From positions 558,001 through 622,000 of the forward strand of contig AP012044.1 of NCBI GenBank assembly GCA_000283575.1: DNA of 64,000 nucleotides. Direction: 5' to 3'. The position numbers and the translations under genes are program-made. Shown here piece after piece: positions 1 through 8,869 of the stretch. Source of the stretch: Oscillibacter valericigenes Sjm18-20 (GTDB lineage Bacteria > Bacillota > Clostridia > Oscillospirales > Oscillospiraceae). Within the stretch, counting starts at the first letter, position 1. Each line of letters starts with the position of its first letter. The notes beneath the pieces are model-generated. The model searched no databases. It was given only the letters and a program-made list of their open reading frames with translations, and was not told the origin of the DNA.

Positions 1-560
1 CGAACCTCCCGGTCCTTGTTGATTTCCTCCATCAACTCTTTTTGGTAATGCCGGGCCTCTTCCTGAACCTGCACCTTCATTTTCCTGTTTCGGTTGGCGC
101 TGGCCTTGATATGCCTGGAATCAATGAACACCGCCTTCGGGTCCACATACTTCAGCTTCACCGCTTCCAGCAGAATACGGGCGAATATTTTCTCAAAAAT
201 ATCGGTGCCCTCAAACCGCCGGGAATAATTTTTTCCAAAGGTCGTAAAATGAGGGATCGGATCGTTCCAGTCATATCCCAAAAACCAGCGATATGCCGCA
301 TTGACCTCGATTTCTTTGATCGTCTGCCGCATGCTGCGGATTCCAAATAGATACTGGATGAACACGATCTTGAACAGCACTACAGGATCAATACTTGGAC
401 GGCCCGTATCTTCGCTGTACCTGCCTTTCACCAAATCATATATGAAACTGAAATCAATTGCTTTTTCGATTTTCCTGAGAAGATGGTCTTTTGGAACCAA
501 ATCCTCCATGCAGTAAAAGCCGATCTGCTTCCGGCTGTCTTCACCTTTTTGGTTCACCAT
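1..560 (-). CDS. IS1182-family transposase, N-terminal part
   Basis: DDE transposase truncated by the window edge; about 186 N-terminal residues are present. The ATG at 560-558 corresponds to the start used by the second copy (52064). The visible part contains the DUF772-type N-terminal domain and the motif around VFIDSTHIKAS that carries the first catalytic Asp. No frameshift or stop is seen in this portion, so this copy could be intact and could be the active source of the damaged copy. That cannot be decided from the window. Confidence 0.88.
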   Translation of the reverse strand, partial: MVNQKGEDSRKQIGFYCMEDLVPKDHLLRKIEKAIDFSFIYDLVKGRYSEDTGRPSIDPVVLFKIVFIQYLFGIRSMRQTIKEIEVNAAYRWFLGYDWNDPIPHFTTFGKNYSRRFEGTDIFEKIFARILLEAVKLKYVDPKAVFIDSRHIKASANRNRKMKVQVQEEARHYQKELMEEINKDREV

Positions 561-648
561 CTTTTATCACCTGCTTCTATTTTACCATCTTCTAAGCACT
601 AAAAAAAGACAAAGCATCATTTCTCTGATACTTTGTCTACAGGCTGAG
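1..648 (-). mobile_element. IS1182-like insertion sequence, copy 1, cut by window edge
   Basis: The 5' half of an insertion sequence on the minus strand, nearly identical to the copy at 51976-53548 with only scattered single-base differences. The outer end shows the same terminal sequence, CTCAGCCTGTAGACAAA, read on the minus strand from 648. Directly outside it, at 649-672, is a perfect 10-bp-stem hairpin followed by a T-run, so the element abuts an intrinsic terminator. The other end lies outside the window. Confidence 0.9.
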
Positions 649-680
649 ATGAGCTGTCTAAGGACAGCTCATTTTTTGTG
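649..680 (+). terminator. Intrinsic terminator abutting IS copy 1
   Basis: Inverted repeat ATGAGCTGTC / GACAGCTCAT with a 4-base loop (649-672), followed by a T-rich tract. It would end transcription entering from the left. The IS end is immediately at its base. Confidence 0.8.
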
Positions 681-890
681 GGCAAAAGCCTGCGGAGAAT
701 TTGAGCTCACTTAAAAGACGCCTCCTTCCGGTTTTTATAAACTGGCATAATTGCGTGTAAAATCCAGAAAAGTATTATTTCTTTCTCAATTTATGCCGAT
801 TAGAATAAAGGTGATATTCTATACAAAGAGCAGGCGCAACGGGTATAAAACAAACAGACCGCTATCGCAGCCTGTCGAAAGGAGAATACG
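681..890 (+). other. Intergenic leader of the EAL/HDOD gene
   Basis: About 210 bases, AT-rich, between the terminator and the GTG start at 891. A GCCGATTA box at 795-802 resembles a sigma-28 -10 element, but no matching -35 sits at the right distance. A ribosome binding site (AAAGGAG) lies at about 879-885. No riboswitch was recognised. Confidence 0.4.
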
Positions 891-2219
891 GTGAGCAGCA
901 AGTATATTGTACGGCAGCCAATCAAAGACCAGAGCAGCAATGTCATCGGCTACGAACTTCTCTATTACGGCGAAAATCAGGCGTTTGGCGATGATATCTC
1001 TTCTTCTTCAAAGGAGGCTGACGTTTCCGCGCCCTCCGCATCCAATGCTCCCGCTTCCAGCAATGACTTTGCCGCGGCAAATGCCATTTATAATTTTTTA
1101 ACGCAAAATACCGACAAGGCGCTGACAGGAACTCTGAATTTCATGACCTTTACACCGACTCTGCTCATGAAGAAAGCGCCCCGGATCTTCAAAAAGTCCG
1201 AATTGGTCATTCAGATTGAAGACAACGTAATCATCCATCCGCTGGCCATGCATTTCGTTCAGCAGTTTGCAAAAGAGGGCTACAAAATCGCGGTAAACGA
1301 ATTCAGATTTGCTCCCCGCTATCTGGCGCTGATGGATAAAATCCATTACATCAAGCTGAATTTTGCCACGATTGCGGCGCCCACCCTGTCCAACATCATT
1401 GAGCTCGCCCACAGTATGGGAAAAAAGTGCATCGCCACGAATATTACCAGCGAAGAGCTTTACAACTGCGCCGTAAATCTGCACGTGGATGCGCTGGAAG
1501 GTACTTTTGTGGCAGAAAGGCTTTCCTCCAAAGCACACACCAGCGGATATCTGCAAAGCAACTTCTTCCGGTTGATGGTGGCCGTCACGCAGGATGAGCC
1601 AGACATTGACGAGATTGAGCAGATGGTATCCCAAGACGCTTCCTTGGTCTTCGGCCTGCTGCGCATGGCAAACTCCGTCTATTTTTCTTCCACGCACCGC
1701 TCCACCACCATCCGTCAGGCCATCATGACTTTGGGACTCGGCCAGTTGCGTCAGTGGATCTACCTTCTCAGTGCCAGCAATGCGGAAAATGAGATTGATC
1801 CGTCCTCTGAAGAGTTCCTCAAGCTGTCCTTCCTGCGGGCAAATTTTTGCAGCGATCTGATTGATTACACGCAGAATACGCTCTCCATCTCTAAGGGCGA
1901 CGCCTATCTGATCGGCATGTTTTCTACGCTGGGCTACCTGGTGGATGCCCCCATGGAAGAAATTCTGTCCGAAGTTCCGGTCGTAGACGAAGTCAAAAAT
2001 GCCTTGCTCTACCAAGAGGGCTCGGCCGGGAAACTGTATGCCCTGCTTCTCAGCTATGAACGGGCGGACTGGGACCGCATCAGCATTCTGGCGGATGAAC
2101 TTCATATCCCCACGAACCTGCTCACCAGCGTCTATTTTGATTCTGTGGACCGCGCCAATATCATCTGGGCGCGAATCACCGCTCCGGATGCCTCCAATCT
2201 TCCCGACGAGAACGAGTAA
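891..2219 (+). CDS. Degenerate EAL domain + HDOD domain signalling protein (YuxH-type)
   Basis: 442 residues with a GTG start and an AAAGGAG ribosome binding site. The N-terminal half (about 1-210) follows the EAL fold, beginning with YIVRQPI and GYELLYYG. The catalytic glutamates are not conserved (for example QIEDN where an EAL enzyme has an acidic pair), so c-di-GMP hydrolysis is unlikely. An Asn/Ser-rich insert sits near 35-60. The C-terminal half (about 220-420) is an HDOD domain, a non-catalytic HD relative (SLVFGLLRMANS, TIRQAIMTLGL). Such proteins act as signalling scaffolds in stress or chemotaxis pathways. The gene is alone between two IS-derived segments. The domain call is firm; the biological role is not known. 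Confidence 0.85.
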   Translation: MSSKYIVRQPIKDQSSNVIGYELLYYGENQAFGDDISSSSKEADVSAPSASNAPASSNDFAAANAIYNFLTQNTDKALTGTLNFMTFTPTLLMKKAPRIFKKSELVIQIEDNVIIHPLAMHFVQQFAKEGYKIAVNEFRFAPRYLALMDKIHYIKLNFATIAAPTLSNIIELAHSMGKKCIATNITSEELYNCAVNLHVDALEGTFVAERLSSKAHTSGYLQSNFFRLMVAVTQDEPDIDEIEQMVSQDASLVFGLLRMANSVYFSSTHRSTTIRQAIMTLGLGQLRQWIYLLSASNAENEIDPSSEEFLKLSFLRANFCSDLIDYTQNTLSISKGDAYLIGMFSTLGYLVDAPMEEILSEVPVVDEVKNALLYQEGSAGKLYALLLSYERADWDRISILADELHIPTNLLTSVYFDSVDRANIIWARITAPDASNLPDENE

Positions 2220-2356
2220 CTGCTCCGGTCAAGGCAAAGACTTTAACTCCAACCATGAGATTCGCACCATACATTCCGTACCCTTTCCTCAAAGTTCCAA
2301 ACAGTGGTACACCGTTGCCCGGTTCAAATAATTTGAGAGCCTCCTGCCGCGTGAGT
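2220..2356. other. Intergenic segment between HDOD gene and IS3 remnant
   Basis: 137 bases. The minus strand can be read as a short peptide-like stretch without stops, but I recognise no family and see no start signal. Possibly debris from insertion events. Confidence 0.3.
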
Positions 2357-2383
2357 TGCCCCCAAAAAGTTAAATATTTCTTG

Positions 2384-2992
2384 CTAAGCGACTGAGAGGG
2401 CTTGTTGTGCATGCAAAGCATGCGGCAATCCTCTCAGTTTTCTTTTGATACGACGGTTATTGTAATAATCCAGATATTCTATAAGCTCAGCCTTGAAATT
2501 CTGTATTGAGTCAAACTCCTGCAAATACAGCAATTCACTTTTAAGTAGGCCAAAGAATTTCCATAAGTCCAAAACCGGTGACAAGTACAGTTTCTGCCCA
2601 AACAGCTTGAACTCAGTGACATCTGTGACCCATTTTTGATTCGGCGTTCTTGCCTCAAAATCTCGCTTCAGCAAATTGGGGGCGATTTTACCAGTCTTCC
2701 CTTTGTAGAAGCAATACTTTTTCATCCTGACCCGACAGGCAATTCCGAGCTCCTTCATCAGCCGCCGTACAGTCTTATGATTGATGTTTTGCCCGCGATT
2801 GTGCATTTCGGCTGTGATACGTCGGTATCCGTAACGGCCTTAGATCTCAGTATAGATTTCGGTGATCTGATTTTTGGTTTCACTGTACTTGTCCGGCTGT
2901 GTCCTGCGTTTGACATAGTAATAATAGGTTGCACGAGGCAAACCAGACACTTCGATCAACAGTGATACCTTATGTTTTTGCCTTAGTTCCCA
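2384..2992 (-). pseudogene. IS3-family OrfB (integrase) remnant
   Basis: Upstream residues (SGLPRATYYYYVKR) are separated from GRYGYRRITAEMHNRG by an in-frame TAA near 2840. The rest reads through NQKWVTDVTEF, which carries the first catalytic Asp of the DDE integrase. The frame then jumps from YLSPVLDL to KFFGLLKSE, so the middle part carrying the second Asp is deleted. The C-terminal YNNRRIKRKLRGL motif remains. Nonfunctional. Confidence 0.85.
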
Positions 2993-2994
2993 GA

Positions 2995-3329
2995 TCACCT
3001 GCGCCTTTTATCGCGGCGTTCCTCTTTTAAAACCAAGGCATTCAATTTTTTTAGGTAGTCGTTCTCCGCTCGTAACCGTTGATTTTCAGCAATTAGGTCT
3101 TCCTCAATTTTCTTGCCCAATTGTAGCGGACGCCTTTTGCTGCCTCGCCCACGCCGTTCAATATACAATCCCTCCGGTCCTTCTTCAAGGTAGATATGCT
3201 CCCAATTGCGGACTTACGGTCATTGATCCCATATTTACGAGCTGTTTCTTTATGGGCTAATCGGTTCTCACGCATATCTTCCACAACCCGGTGCTTGAAT
3301 TTTTCTGAATATGCTATCCCTTTTGGCAT
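2995..3329 (-). pseudogene. IS3-family OrfA (helix-turn-helix) remnant
   Basis: It starts with MPKGIAYSEKFKHRVVEDM, a typical IS150-type OrfA N-terminus with an HTH. After KYGINDRKS the frame is shifted. The expected coiled-coil end (KKIEEDLIAENQRLRAEN) is present in another frame near 3060-3115. A TGA at 2997-2995 would end the restored frame. Confidence 0.8.
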
Positions 3330-3383
3330 TAAAACACCCCCAAAGTTATTTATATCATACTGTCTAACTTTAGGAGTGCAGTC

Positions 3384-3532
3384 CAATGGCGTGGCGGGAG
3401 GCTCATTAATTACGCTTTGCAGACCAGTTTTTTCATACTTCCTACCAATTGCAACCACACATTGCAACCACTCACCCCGATAGCCGTATTCCTTTACAAA
3501 TGCGGGCGGAGCGCTATAATAGGCATTGCCGA
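3384..3532 (-). other. Unrecognised segment between IS3 remnant and M23 gene
   Basis: About 150 bases downstream of the murein hydrolase gene, open in one minus-strand frame that runs into the IS3 end (VKEYGYRGEWLQC...). It may be a gene fragment cut by the IS, but no family is recognised. Confidence 0.25.
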
Positions 3533-4744
3533 TTACCAAGCCTTCGTATAATCAGTCAAATACTTCAGCGGGTCCACCCATTCGCCGTCTTCCGTAATGC
3601 CAAAATGGAGATGCGGACCGGTAGAATGTCCCGTACAGCCGGTAATGCCAATCACCTGCCCCTGCGATACCGTATCTCCCACGTTCACTTTCCGGGAACT
3701 TAAATGAGCGTATAGGGTTGCATTACCGCCACCGTGATTAAGAACTACATAGTTTCCATAAGAACTGCTGTACTGAGATATGATAACCGTACCCGCCTTA
3801 GCTGCCAGTACTTGTGTGGTATACCCTACACCGCAAATATCTACACCTTTATGATTCGTACTGCCAATGCCGCCGGGGGATGTGCGGCGTCCGAACGGTG
3901 ATGAGATACGCTTGCTAACGGTTACCGGCCATATATAGCCGCCGTATGTCCCTTTGGCACTGCTCTGCTTTGCAAGCTCCTTGGCCATCTGCGCAATCTT
4001 ATCATTGGTCGCGTCTTCTTCTCTGGCAATCTCACTTAAGGTGCTCTTGTAATCCGCTTCGTTCTCCTCAATCTGTTTCATGAGAGAAACCGTGGTTTTC
4101 CGCTGGGTATCCAGCTCCGATTTCTTGGCTACCAGATCTGCCTTGGCCGATTCCGATTCTGCCTTTTGATCCTTTAAATCATTTTGTTTTGCCGAGATTT
4201 CATCCTGAAGTTTCTTCAGGTCATCGATTACGCGCTGATCCGACTCCATGATCTCATTCACAAAGTCCAGTCTGGAGAGCAAATCGGTAAAGCTGTTGGC
4301 TTTGAACAGAACTGACCAGTAGCTGATAGTTCCGCATTCCTCCATGGCGCGGACACGCTTGCAAAACAGCTGATACTGCAGTTTCTCTTTCTCTTTCGCC
4401 TCGTCCAGCTGGGTCTGTGTTTGTGAAATTAAATGATCAAAATCCGCAATCTGATCCTCTACATTCGAGACCTGATCCGAAAGAACCGAAATCTGTTCAT
4501 CCAGCAGCTCTTTTTTGTCTAATACCTTGGACTTGTCATCAGAAAGAGCGCTCAGCTTCGACTGCAGGCCTTTCTTCTTAGCCGCCAGCTTGTTGGCATC
4601 CGCCTGAAGGGCATCAATATCCGACTGGGAAATAGCCTTTGCAGTCGGCTCAAAATTTGGCAGCAACAAGGTAAATAAGCATATGAGGGACAATGCCATC
4701 CTCAAAAAATGTTTAAATGTTTTGCTCTTCTGCAGTGTTTGCAT
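3533..4744 (-). CDS. Secreted M23 peptidase with coiled-coil domain (EnvC-like)
   Basis: 403 residues. A signal peptide (basic start, hydrophobic core about 14-28, AKA cleavage site near 37) is followed by a long Lys/Asp/Gln-rich coiled coil (about 40-260). A C-terminal LytM/M23 zinc endopeptidase domain (about 280-395) carries the zinc-binding motifs NHKGVDI and HLHFG. It is expected to cut peptidoglycan cross-bridges outside the membrane, or to activate an amidase. The architecture is that of EnvC/CwlO-type hydrolases, in which the coiled coil mediates control by FtsEX. The ribosome binding site CGGAGG precedes the ATG at 4744. It is a single-gene unit, and ftsEX is not in the window. Confidence 0.92.
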   Translation of the reverse strand: MQTLQKSKTFKHFLRMALSLICLFTLLLPNFEPTAKAISQSDIDALQADANKLAAKKKGLQSKLSALSDDKSKVLDKKELLDEQISVLSDQVSNVEDQIADFDHLISQTQTQLDEAKEKEKLQYQLFCKRVRAMEECGTISYWSVLFKANSFTDLLSRLDFVNEIMESDQRVIDDLKKLQDEISAKQNDLKDQKAESESAKADLVAKKSELDTQRKTTVSLMKQIEENEADYKSTLSEIAREEDATNDKIAQMAKELAKQSSAKGTYGGYIWPVTVSKRISSPFGRRTSPGGIGSTNHKGVDICGVGYTTQVLAAKAGTVIISQYSSSYGNYVVLNHGGGNATLYAHLSSRKVNVGDTVSQGQVIGITGCTGHSTGPHLHFGITEDGEWVDPLKYLTDYTKAW

Positions 4745-5195
4745 AATTTCCTCCGAAAGGTTGCCTGCAATCCGACAGGCAGCGATTACAATTGGCCGAG
4801 TCTATATTTATTGGACCAGGGCAACTAAACTCAACCGGCCTAGAATTGAAAATGAGAACCATTTTCAAAACCATTGTAGGAGTGAAGTGCATGGATGTCA
4901 ACAATGAAATTTACCTCAGTTACTGAGCCCTAGGTCCCGGTTAGACGATGTATTTCAGTGGCAAATCTTTGAGACCTGTGGTATTTTTTCCTTGAGTCAT
5001 TGATTTTTCTTTTGGCCTTTTATGGTACATAGCCATATTTTATATGCGGCCTTTACGTGGAAGTTAGGCCGCAATCTCTGAAACGCAAGTCAAGGAGCCA
5101 TTCTATCTGGCATGATGGAAATTGGCTTGGGAGGATTTAAAAATGTGTAATTCTGCGCACGTGGCTGCGCTTTTTATAAAGCACAGGCGGATTCA
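4745..5195. other. Divergent intergenic region, M23 gene / YibE-F operon
   Basis: 451 bases between divergent genes, presumably holding both promoters. A hairpin with arms GCGGCCT / AGGCCGC lies at about 5047-5072, and short poly-T stretches occur near 4985-5010. No known riboswitch consensus or small ORF with a good ribosome binding site was seen. Confidence 0.4.
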
Positions 5196-6338
5196 ATGTT
5201 TATGCGGATGATAGCTTGTTTTTTTCGCAGAGCCGATCCAGACAGTCGAAATATATTTCTTCCCGTTCTGGCCGTTTTGCTTGTGCTGCTGAACCTGTGC
5301 GTCTATTTGGACTGGAATTGCTACCGGACCCCCATTGCAAAGGTGGTCTCGGCACAGATCACGCATACACAGACCGTTTCCGGCGATCTTGGGATTGATG
5401 AGCGGCAATATGACCAGCTCTTGTCCTGCGTTGTACTCAACGGGAAGGACAAGGGCAAAACCGCGGCCATCCTCAATACATATACGGATACGCATATGGA
5501 CGGCACGGCCTATCACAAGGGCAATTTTCTGTTTCTGGAAAATATCAAGGCGGGGAACGATGGTACGCTGCAGGCCGCGATTTCCGGACAGAAACGGGAC
5601 TACTTTCTCTCTTTTCTGCTGAGCCTCCTGCTGTTCGGCGCGGTGGTTGTCGCGGGAAAGCGGGGCTTTGCGTTTTTCTTTGCCCTTGCGGTCAACCTCG
5701 GCATTCTGGTACTCGGGTTCTTCTGCTTTCAGACAGGGCTGAGTTTTGCCCTGCTGACGGTGATTCTGATTTTGCTCTTTTCCACACTGTCGCTGGGAAT
5801 TTGCATCGGTTGGAACCGGCAGATGCTGGTGGCCCTGATGGATACTCTGGTTTCCATCGGTATTCTGGCCGCGGTTTACTGCCTCGTTCTGGTCTTGGGA
5901 CCGGATGTGGATTACACCCTGCAGGAATATATCCGCAATGGTACGCTCCAACTGGAGGTGCTGTTTACCTGCGGCATTCTGCTGGGAAGTCTGGGAGCAA
6001 TCATGGATGTGGCGGTCTCGGTAACCAGCGGAGTGGCTGAAATTCTGGAGAAAGAACCCGGAATCTCAAATGAGTTTCTGTCGCAATCGGTTCGGCAGAT
6101 CGGTTATGATGTCATGGGGACGATGATCAATGTCCTGTTCTACACGTATCTTGCTGGCAGAATCCCGATTTATCTGGCGCAGCTGGCAAACGGAGTACGG
6201 CTGGATACCCTGTTCCAATATTACATTGTGTACGAAATCCTCCGATTTCTGGCTGGGGCGCTTGGCATTGTGTTGTGTATTCCCATTTCCAGCTTCCTTG
6301 CAATCCATTATTACCGAAAGAAGGCACCTGCAAAATGA
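5196..6338 (+). CDS. YibE/F family membrane protein, long subunit
   Basis: 380 residues. A membrane segment at about 20-38 is followed by an extracytoplasmic domain (about 45-125) and about seven further hydrophobic helices. The block LGAIMDVAVSVTSGVAEI, followed by IGYDVMGTMINVLFYTYL, is the hallmark of YibE/F proteins. The family's substrate is not established. The stop codon overlaps the start of a second, shorter YibE/F gene (ATGA), so the two are translationally coupled and may form a heteromer. The start is uncertain between 5196 and the ATG at 5202, because the ribosome binding site is weak. Confidence 0.88.
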   Translation: MFMRMIACFFRRADPDSRNIFLPVLAVLLVLLNLCVYLDWNCYRTPIAKVVSAQITHTQTVSGDLGIDERQYDQLLSCVVLNGKDKGKTAAILNTYTDTHMDGTAYHKGNFLFLENIKAGNDGTLQAAISGQKRDYFLSFLLSLLLFGAVVVAGKRGFAFFFALAVNLGILVLGFFCFQTGLSFALLTVILILLFSTLSLGICIGWNRQMLVALMDTLVSIGILAAVYCLVLVLGPDVDYTLQEYIRNGTLQLEVLFTCGILLGSLGAIMDVAVSVTSGVAEILEKEPGISNEFLSQSVRQIGYDVMGTMINVLFYTYLAGRIPIYLAQLANGVRLDTLFQYYIVYEILRFLAGALGIVLCIPISSFLAIHYYRKKAPAK

Positions 6339-7123
6339 CGATGGTTTTGATGCTAATGCTTCTGGCCACTCTGCTATTCGTGGGCAGGGCCCAAAGCGAA
6401 AAAATCGTTGTGACGCTGCTGCTCAACGGAGTCATCCTGCTCTGCGCCATGGTGCTGATGCTGATGGGATTTCACGCCGTTTTTGTCGGTTGGCTTTGTA
6501 TATTGGGAACCTCCATTCTGACTTTGTTTTATCAGAACGGTTTTAATCAGAAAACCGCCGCCGCATTTCTCGCTCTGCTGATCGTTGTGGTACTGATGTC
6601 CTTTCTGATCTGGTTCGTGTGCGTTCGGGCGGGGCTTTACGGCTTGGATGAGCGGAATTGGGAAGAGGACGATGTCGTCATGCTGGATCTCCACCTCCAT
6701 ATCAACATGATTCGTGTGACCTACGTGGTGATTGCGCTGGGGCTTCTCGGTGCCGCAAAGGACAGCGCAATGGCGGTGGCGACCGGGGCCTATGAGGTTT
6801 TCCGGTGCCACCCGGAGATGTCCTGGCAGGAAGTATATCACTCCGGCATGAATATCGGACGAGACATTTTGGGCGTGACGATTAATACGCTGCTGTTTGC
6901 AGTCATTGGACAATCCTTACTGATGATCGAGATGTATTTTGACTGCGGGTATCCTTTTTCACAGCTCATAAATTCAAAATCTCTTTTTCAATCGGCCATG
7001 GTTGTGCTTACCGGCGGGATTGGCGTCGAACTCTCCATTCCCGTCACCGCTTTGGTACTGAGCGCTTTGTGCGCCGGAAAGCTGAGATTGCCGGCATGGA
7101 CAAGTTTTTTCTGCCATTTATGA
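6335..7123 (+). CDS. YibE/F family membrane protein, short subunit
   Basis: 262 residues. I chose the ATG at 6335, which overlaps the previous stop, over upstream in-frame starts. About seven hydrophobic segments are visible. The signature is partly conserved (LGLLGAAKDSAMAVATGAYEV and GRDILGVTINTLLFAVIG), in register with the long subunit but lacking its extracytoplasmic domain. The pair probably arose by duplication and division of labour. Function is unknown beyond membrane location. Confidence 0.85.
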   Translation: MTMVLMLMLLATLLFVGRAQSEKIVVTLLLNGVILLCAMVLMLMGFHAVFVGWLCILGTSILTLFYQNGFNQKTAAAFLALLIVVVLMSFLIWFVCVRAGLYGLDERNWEEDDVVMLDLHLHINMIRVTYVVIALGLLGAAKDSAMAVATGAYEVFRCHPEMSWQEVYHSGMNIGRDILGVTINTLLFAVIGQSLLMIEMYFDCGYPFSQLINSKSLFQSAMVVLTGGIGVELSIPVTALVLSALCAGKLRLPAWTSFFCHL

Positions 7124-7228
7124 GACGGATGACAACGACCGGCGCTGTCGGAGATCAGCATACTGTAAGGAGTAGGGCGGCTCTCTGATCGGATGGAGAG
7201 AAAGAATAATATTTAAGGAGAGATTTAA

Positions 7229-8176
7229 ATGAAGGTCGCAGAAGTATCAAACGTCGTCGTGGCCGGTGCCGGAACTATGGGAGCGTCGCTTGCGCAGATT
7301 TTTGCCCAGTGCGGTCTGCGCGTGACGCTCTGGAACCGGAGTCGGCAGGGACTCGACCGTGCGCGGGCGCTCATCGAAAACAACCAGGCTGCGCTGGTGA
7401 GCGCCGGTCGCGTGAGCGAAACCGGATCGCAGGAGTTGATTGGGCGCATCACTGCCCAAACGAATGAGAGTTGCTTCTCGGACGCCGATTTTGTCATTGA
7501 GAGTATCACAGAGAATCTAGAGGTCAAACAGGCATTCTTCCGCCATATAAGCCCGGTGGTGCGTGAGGATTGCGTCCTTGCGACCAATACCTCGGGCCTT
7601 TCGATCAGCGCGCTGGGAACCTCCGTCTACAAGCCGGGACGGTTTGCCGGTATGCACTGGATTAATCCGCCGCATCTGATTCCGCTCGTGGAAGTAGTCA
7701 GCGGCGGGGAGACTTCGGAGGAGACCTCCGGCTTCGTTTATGACCTGGGCCTTCGGCTCGGGAAAAAACCGATCCGGGTCAAGGACATTCCTGGATTTGT
7801 GCTCAACCGACTTCAGTTCGCCGTGTTCAGGGAAGCTCTGTCCATTGTGGAGAGCGGGGCTGCCGGTCTTGAGGACGTTGACGGCGCCATGAAGTACGGC
7901 CTTGGGCTGCGCTACGCCTGCCTCGGGCCATTTGAGTCCGTGGACCTCGGAGGCATCGATGTTTTTTATAAGATTGCCTCATATCTGTTTGGCAATCTGG
8001 AGAACCGCGGAGATGTGCCGGATATGCTGAAGTCTCTCTATGAAAGCGGCAGTTGGGGCGTGAAAAGCGGGTGTGGCTTTTATGACTATACGGGAGGAAA
8101 AGCCGAAAAGGCCGTTAAAAACCGCGACAGCAAGATTATCAAAATTACGGACGCTCTGCTTGAAGATGAAAAATAA
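7229..8176 (+). CDS. 3-hydroxyacyl-CoA dehydrogenase family oxidoreductase
   Basis: 315 residues. The N-terminal Rossmann fold has VVVAGAGTMGASLAQIF (about 8-24) for NAD binding, followed by the ESITENLEVK and ATNTSGLSIS motifs of the family. The catalytic His lies in GMHWINPPHLIPLVEV. That form (HWxNPPH rather than HFFNP) is closer to the carnitine dehydrogenase/lambda-crystallin branch than to butyryl-pathway Hbd. The C-terminal helical dimerisation domain is complete (GFVLNRL, GLGLRYACLGPFE). A ribosome binding site, AAGGAG, lies at 7215-7220. No acyl-CoA pathway genes are adjacent, so the substrate is left open. Confidence 0.87.
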   Translation: MKVAEVSNVVVAGAGTMGASLAQIFAQCGLRVTLWNRSRQGLDRARALIENNQAALVSAGRVSETGSQELIGRITAQTNESCFSDADFVIESITENLEVKQAFFRHISPVVREDCVLATNTSGLSISALGTSVYKPGRFAGMHWINPPHLIPLVEVVSGGETSEETSGFVYDLGLRLGKKPIRVKDIPGFVLNRLQFAVFREALSIVESGAAGLEDVDGAMKYGLGLRYACLGPFESVDLGGIDVFYKIASYLFGNLENRGDVPDMLKSLYESGSWGVKSGCGFYDYTGGKAEKAVKNRDSKIIKITDALLEDEK

Positions 8177-8434
8177 CAAGAAAAAATTTCATCTCCGTGC
8201 AGGCGTACTCCTACGCCGCTGCGAAGAGCGGCCTCTCCGGGGACGGTGGTCGGCCGAACGCTTTTTGCGGCGACTTCGATGCGATAATTTTCCGGATTTG
8301 AGCGTGGCTTTACTGCGACCTGAGCAGGCATCAATTTGAGATTTCTACTTTTTTCCCATTTTTTTCTTCAAAAGCTATAGATATTGAAAAAAAATCCGAT
8401 ATAATAGTAGAGTAGAAATTTGTAAAAGAAAGGT
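8177..8434. other. Intergenic region before the hemerythrin operon
   Basis: 258 bases. The first half is GC-rich with several short inverted repeats. The second half is very AT-rich and carries TATA (8376-8379), 15 bases, then TCCGATAT (8395-8402), close to a sigma-28-type promoter. It is followed by the ribosome binding site AGAAAGG just before the ATG at 8435. Confidence 0.45.
8376..8405 (+). promoter_or_regulatory. Possible sigma-28-like promoter for hemerythrin-cheX
   Basis: TATA-N15-TCCGATAT compared with the Firmicute sigma-D consensus TAAA-N15-GCCGATAT: 3 of 4 and 7 of 8 bases match. TATAAT is also embedded at 8400-8405, but no sigma-A -35 box is evident 17 bases upstream. Motility sigma control would suit the neighbouring cheX. 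Speculative. Confidence 0.35.
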
Positions 8435-8869
8435 ATGAACGAAATGCTCTGGAAGGACAAATATGAGCTGGGTGTCCCGCTGATCGATACGCAGCATAGA
8501 GAATTGTTTCAACGGGTAGACGCGTTCTTGCAGACGCTGCGCGAATCTTCTTCCTGGGAAGAAAAGGTACAGCGGGTGAATGAAACGCTTGAATTTATGA
8601 ATGGATATGTGGTGGAGCACTTCCACGACGAAGAGATATACCAGAAAAAGATCGGTTATCCTGGCTACGAGGCGCATCGAAAAATCCATGCGGAAATGGT
8701 GCGCTATGTTCTGCAGGTTACAGCCGAATATAAACAAAAGGGCTTTGATCAACAGCTGATGCAGCAGTTTGCGGGCAAGTTGCTGGCGTGGCTGATTAAC
8801 CACGTTGCGGCGGAGGATCAGCGGATCGCCGCCTATGCAATTGAGCGGGGGGCGGAAGCAGATGACTGA
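8435..8869 (+). CDS. Bacteriohemerythrin
   Basis: 144 residues, a single hemerythrin domain with a di-iron O2-binding four-helix bundle. All seven expected ligands can be placed: His21 (IDTQH), His62 and Glu66 (HFHDEE), His81 and His85 (AHRKIH), His123 and Asp128 (NHVAAED). It likely buffers or senses oxygen in an anaerobe. The downstream cheX gene starts inside this gene (ATG at 8862), so they are co-translated, which links oxygen binding to chemotaxis signalling. Confidence 0.93.
   Translation: MNEMLWKDKYELGVPLIDTQHRELFQRVDAFLQTLRESSSWEEKVQRVNETLEFMNGYVVEHFHDEEIYQKKIGYPGYEAHRKIHAEMVRYVLQVTAEYKQKGFDQQLMQQFAGKLLAWLINHVAAEDQRIAAYAIERGAEADD

Larger units (their letters stand above)
2357..3383 (-). 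mobile_element. Decayed IS3-family (IS150-group) element
   Basis: About 1.03 kb, bounded by imperfect inverted repeats: GCCCCCAAAAAGTTAAA near 2359 and its counterpart, read on the minus strand, TGCACTCCTAAAGTTAGACA near 3382-3361. It contains recognisable orfA and orfB remnants with a frameshift, an in-frame stop and an internal deletion. It should not transpose by itself. Confidence 0.8.

Noticed and set aside
795-802. GCCGATTA as a sigma-28 -10 box for the EAL/HDOD gene
   Set aside because: No TAAA-like -35 element at about 15 bases upstream; the bases there read TATT.
2176-2421. 81-codon minus-strand frame between HDOD gene and IS3 remnant
   Set aside because: It spans the IS boundary and the end of the HDOD gene, so it is a composite of unrelated pieces.
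4745-5195. Possible riboswitch before the YibE/F genes
   Set aside because: Only one modest hairpin; no conserved blocks of known riboswitch classes.
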